Shown in pieces: positions 14,577-16,576 of a stretch of DNA of 16,576 bases. The DNA is taken from the NCBI GenBank assembly GCA_021811005.1, contig JAJZPY010000042.1, forward strand, positions 1 through 16,576, given 5' to 3'. The notes under the pieces are model-generated. The model was not told the origin of the DNA. It was given only the letters and a program-made list of their open reading frames with translations, and made no database searches. Numbering within the stretch: position 1 is the first letter of the stretch; each line of letters begins with the position of its first letter. The position numbers and the translations under genes were made by a program. The stretch is from Pseudomonadota bacterium. GTDB lineage: Bacteria; Pseudomonadota; Gammaproteobacteria; Burkholderiales; Ferrovaceae.

Positions 14577-15330
14577 CACCCCGGACGATTTCGTCCGCCC
14601 CACGCGCTACCCGCTGAGCGAGGCGCTGGACATCTACCGCAACAACTGGCGCCACAACCTGCGCCAGGCGCTGGCTGGGGCCTATCCCGTGCTGGTGCAG
14701 GTGGTGGGCGAGGCGTTTTTCCGGCAGCTCGCCACGCGCTTCATGGACGAACACCCGTCCGCAAGCGGCAACCTGCACGACTACGGCGACGCCCTGCCCG
14801 CCTTCCTGCAGGGTTTTGCGCCCGCGCAGCCGCTCTCTTACCTGCCCGACCTCGCGGCCCTGGAATGGGCCTGCCACCGCGCCTACTTCGCACCGGATGA
14901 GCCGCCACTGGACCTGCAGGCACTCGCCCGGCTGCCGGAACAGGTGGCGGAAGGCGGGGCAGGCGTGGTGGAGGATACCCTGGAGCATCTCCGGTTTGAG
15001 TTTCATCCGGCCTGCACCCTGCTGGCCTCCCCCTGGCCGGTGGACGCCATCTGGCGCGCGCACCAACCCGGCGCCCCGGAAGACTTCCGCATCGACCTGA
15101 AGGACGGCCCGTGCCGGGTGCTGGTGAACCGCAGCGAAGGGGAAGCCACCGTCAGCGCCCTGGCGGAAGACGAGTTCCGCTGGCTGCGCGAAATCCACGC
15201 GGGGGCCACGCTGGGCGACGCCACGGCCCGCACCCTGGAGCACCACCCCGATTTCAACCCGGGCATCCTGCTGCCGCGCCTGGCGCTCGGCGGCACATGG
15301 ACCCGCTTCACCCTGGAGAATCGTTCATGA
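14560..15330 (+). CDS. bufC: DUF2063 partner protein of the bufferin maturase (BufC-type)
   Basis: A 256-residue protein. The N-terminal DUF2063 domain at about 15-100 has EALDIYRNNWRHNLRQALAGAYPVL and FFRQLATRFMDEHPS. The C-terminal half at about 150-250 is a small alpha/beta domain with RFEFHPACTLLASPWPVDAIW and LAEDEFRWLREIHAG. In related systems this protein acts with the DUF692 enzyme, probably presenting the precursor leader. GGAGG lies 6 nt before the ATG. The stop overlaps the DoxX ATG (ATGA). Its presence makes the operon complete. Confidence 0.93.
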   Translation: MSPFADTPDDFVRPTRYPLSEALDIYRNNWRHNLRQALAGAYPVLVQVVGEAFFRQLATRFMDEHPSASGNLHDYGDALPAFLQGFAPAQPLSYLPDLAALEWACHRAYFAPDEPPLDLQALARLPEQVAEGGAGVVEDTLEHLRFEFHPACTLLASPWPVDAIWRAHQPGAPEDFRIDLKDGPCRVLVNRSEGEATVSALAEDEFRWLREIHAGATLGDATARTLEHHPDFNPGILLPRLALGGTWTRFTLENRS

Positions 15331-15785
15331 AAGTCCTGACCTGTTTTTTGCGCGGCTACTACAAGGCCTCGCGCTGGCCCGAATGGATCGCCCCCGCCTT
15401 CGACCTGGGCCTTCGGATTTATCTCGCTTCGGTGTTTTTCAAGTCGGGGCTCACCAAAATCGCCAACTGGGACAGCACGCTCTACCTGTTTGAAGAGGTG
15501 TATCACGTGCCGCTGCTCTCCCCCGACACGGCCGCCTGGCTGGCCGCCAGCGCGGAGCTGGGGCTGTCCGTGCTGCTCGCGCTGGGCCTCTTCGGGCGCT
15601 TTGCTGCCGCGGGCCTGTTCATCCTCAACGGCGTCGCCGTGATTTCCTTTGCGGAGCTGTCGGAAGCCGGCCTCAACCAGCACCTGTCCTGGGGTCTGCT
15701 GCTGGCCGTGCTGCTGATCCTGAGCCGGGGAAAATGGAGCGCGGATTACTGGATGGAGAAGAAGCTGGCTGGATGCGGATGCTGA
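15327..15785 (+). CDS. doxX: DoxX-family inner membrane protein
   Basis: A 152-residue membrane protein with four predicted helices at about 24-46, 66-90, 92-112 and 118-133. The DoxX pattern is visible in DLGLRIYLASVFFKSGLTKIANW (26-48). A DoxX protein is a regular fourth member of DUF2282/DUF692/DUF2063 operons, including gigT of the Cupriavidus gold-induced cluster. Its role is not settled; quinone- or redox-linked functions have been proposed for the family. It starts inside the bufC stop (ATGA) with GGAGAA 8 nt upstream. The protein ends in LAGCGC: C150 and C152 form a CxC tail that could bind metal or be a thiol pair, an observation without proven meaning. Confidence 0.92.
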   Translation: MKVLTCFLRGYYKASRWPEWIAPAFDLGLRIYLASVFFKSGLTKIANWDSTLYLFEEVYHVPLLSPDTAAWLAASAELGLSVLLALGLFGRFAAAGLFILNGVAVISFAELSEAGLNQHLSWGLLLAVLLILSRGKWSADYWMEKKLAGCGC

Positions 15786-15786
15786 C

Positions 15787-15813
15787 GGTGCTGATGGTGC
15801 TGATGGTGCTGAT
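15787..15813. repeat. Three perfect tandem copies of GGTGCTGAT
   Basis: The 9-mer GGTGCTGAT occurs three times in a row right after the DoxX stop codon, preceded by the partial copy GCTGAC that includes that stop. It is a minisatellite that could vary in copy number. It lies in the short convergent intergenic region and encodes nothing I can recognise. Confidence 0.9.
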
Positions 15814-15835
15814 GCCAGTGCAGCCGCCATCGAAT

Positions 15836-15851
15836 CAGCGATACGCTGTTT
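15836..15851 (+). terminator. Weak candidate terminator of the buf operon
   Basis: CAGCG-ATA-CGCTG followed by TTT gives a perfect 5-bp stem with a short U-run, 51 nt after the DoxX stop. It touches the stop codon of the convergent XRE gene. The stem is short, so termination may be inefficient. Confidence 0.35.
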
Positions 15852-16227
15852 ACCTCCAACCCATTTGCCGAAACAGGGCTTCTACCCGCTCGTTGTGCCG
15901 TTGGGTCAGAGGGGTGCGAGGCAACAGCACGTAGCGCAGATCGCAGTCCAATCCCTCGGCGAGTTTGTACAGGCTCGCCAATGAAATCATCATGGCCAGT
16001 TCCGACAGTTCCAGTTTGCGCACCCCGGCATGGGACATGCCGATTCGCCGCCCCATCTCCGTAGTGGACAGTTCCATCGCTTCGCGGATCGCACGCGCCC
16101 ACCCCATGCCGGGGCGCATGGTCACGCGCACCGCTTGCCAGGGCTTGAGGCATTCATCCAGATACCACGGCGAATGCAGGATCTTGACCCAGTCGTTGGT
16201 CTCGCGGGGGCTGCGTTTTTTCTTCAT
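15850..16227 (-). CDS. XRE-type DNA-binding protein, 'mobile mystery protein A' family
   Basis: A 125-residue protein with a helix-turn-helix at about 43-85: GWARAIREAMELSTTEMGRRIGMSHAGVRKLELSE, followed by MISLASLYKLAEGLDCDLRYVLLP, the typical layout of mobile mystery protein A. In that system it precedes a Fic/Doc-domain protein (mobile mystery protein B) in a likely toxin-antitoxin-like pair. Here the downstream side is the 3' end of the convergent buf operon, so the partner is absent. The ATG at 16227 has no Shine-Dalgarno sequence. A palindrome lies 58 nt upstream. It may be a leftover antitoxin-like protein or act alone as a repressor. Confidence 0.82.
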   Translation of the reverse strand: MKKKRSPRETNDWVKILHSPWYLDECLKPWQAVRVTMRPGMGWARAIREAMELSTTEMGRRIGMSHAGVRKLELSELAMMISLASLYKLAEGLDCDLRYVLLPRTPLTQRHNERVEALFRQMGWR

Positions 16228-16284
16228 GGTGTGATGTGGGGTGGGGTGGTGGAGAGCCGGGGCCAGGGGATACTTTATTTTCTC

Positions 16285-16306
16285 GCTGAAACCTCTAGGT
16301 TTCAGC
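16285..16306. repeat. Dispersed palindrome, intact copy 1 (10-bp arms)
   Basis: The arms GCTGAAACCT and AGGTTTCAGC surround a central CT. T-rich sequence (TTTATTTTCTC) stands on the left and CTCAAAAAAG on the right, so it would look like a bidirectional terminator on RNA. It sits upstream of the XRE gene and shares its core with the copies at 170-220 and 16466-16489. Confidence 0.85.
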
Positions 16307-16399
16307 TCAAAAAAGCCAATGGAATTTCCCCGGCACGACGCTGGAGCTGGGTCACGGAGTGCGGTGAGGCCGGGTGGAAACGGGGAGGGAGGAAGGAGG

Positions 16400-16441
16400 G
16401 GAGGAGGCGGGGGGGAGGAGGCGGGGTGGAGGAGGCGGGGT
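16400..16441 (+). repeat. G-rich array, three copies of GGAGGAGGCGGGGT
   Basis: Three 14-mers run at 16400-16413 (last base G), 16414-16427 and 16428-16441, inside a polypurine stretch from about 16366 to 16452. The G-tracts could form quadruplexes on the plus strand. No gene is supported in 16228-16576; open frames there are low-complexity artefacts. Confidence 0.8.
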
Positions 16442-16465
16442 GGAGGGGAGGAACTTCAAAAAAGT

Positions 16466-16489
16466 GGTTGAAACCTCTAGGTTTCAACC
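16466..16489. repeat. Dispersed palindrome, intact copy 2 (11-bp arms)
   Basis: The arms GGTTGAAACCT and AGGTTTCAACC surround a central CT. It is followed by CAAAAAAAGAAAAA, as copy 1 is followed by CTCAAAAAAG, which suggests that a flanking A-run belongs to the element. It lies between the G-rich array and the C-rich end. Confidence 0.85.
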
Positions 16490-16499
16490 CAAAAAAAGA

Positions 16500-16576
16500 A
16501 AAATCCCTCCCCACCCCCCCCGCCTGCCCCCCCCCCCCCCCCCCCAAGCCCCCCCCGCCCGGCCCCCCCCCTACCC
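16500..16576. other. Poly-C low-complexity end of the window, probable contig edge
   Basis: The sequence is almost pure C with a run of 19 C at 16527-16545. The reverse strand reads as long poly-G. No gene or motif is visible. This resembles a poorly assembled contig end or dark-cycle poly-G read artefact, so base-level conclusions here are unsafe. Confidence 0.7.

Noticed and set aside
16285..16489. Two palindromes considered as a CRISPR array
   Set aside because: There are only two copies, about 160 bp of low-complexity sequence between them, no regular spacer and no cas gene.
16241..16547. Short open frames on both strands in the G/C-rich end
   Set aside because: Their translations are Gly/Pro/Arg runs from low-complexity DNA, with no ribosome binding site.

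Overview
The window looks like chromosomal DNA of a GC-rich Gram-negative bacterium, most likely a betaproteobacterium. This rests on the ABC-2 polysaccharide exporter, the copper/gold-type bufferin operon with its own ECF sigma factor, the HipH/YjjJ family protein and the overall codon use. I cannot name the genus. The right end runs into poly-G and poly-C sequence that looks like a contig edge.

Region 1 (1-10951, all on the minus strand) is a cell-surface polysaccharide block. In transcription order it encodes a three-domain family 2 glycosyltransferase, a Crp/Fnr-type regulator, a large HExxHxxGxxD zinc protease without a signal peptide, an ABC-2 permease (Wzm-like), its ATPase with a Wzt-type C-terminal domain, a GNAT-like acetyltransferase, a second glycosyltransferase-like protein, an LpxL-like acyltransferase, and the first codons of another glycosyltransferase. 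Genes mostly overlap or abut: 11-nt overlaps at permease/ATPase and ATPase/acetyltransferase, ATGA at the left end, and TGA-GTG with no gap before the protease. Translational coupling is therefore likely. The regulator has its own sigma70-like promoter, placed so that its leader would be only about 5 nt.

Region 2 (11079-12560) holds a HipH/YjjJ-type HipA-fold kinase with an N-terminal winged helix and no HipB partner. It lies behind a strikingly AT-rich control region with TATATGA half-sites.

Region 3 (12581-15785) is a metal-stress RiPP module. A minus-strand pair encodes an ECF sigma factor and a small zinc-finger anti-sigma factor. Divergent from it on the plus strand is a tight operon: bufferin precursor (DUF2282, four Cys), DUF692/MNIO maturase, DUF2063 partner and DoxX membrane protein. 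A candidate ECF promoter and a candidate housekeeping promoter for the sigma gene overlap on opposite strands in the 127-nt intergenic region.

Region 4 (15786-16576) has a 9-mer minisatellite, an orphan 'mobile mystery protein A'-type XRE regulator without its usual Fic partner, two copies of a palindrome (GAAACCTNNAGGTTTC), a G-rich 14-mer array and a poly-C end. Two diverged copies of the same palindrome lie about 16 kb away inside the acyltransferase reading frame, where they encode a peptide insert. This dispersed, partly protein-coding palindrome is the most unexpected structure here. The bufferin operon is the best-defined biological system, but its architecture is known.
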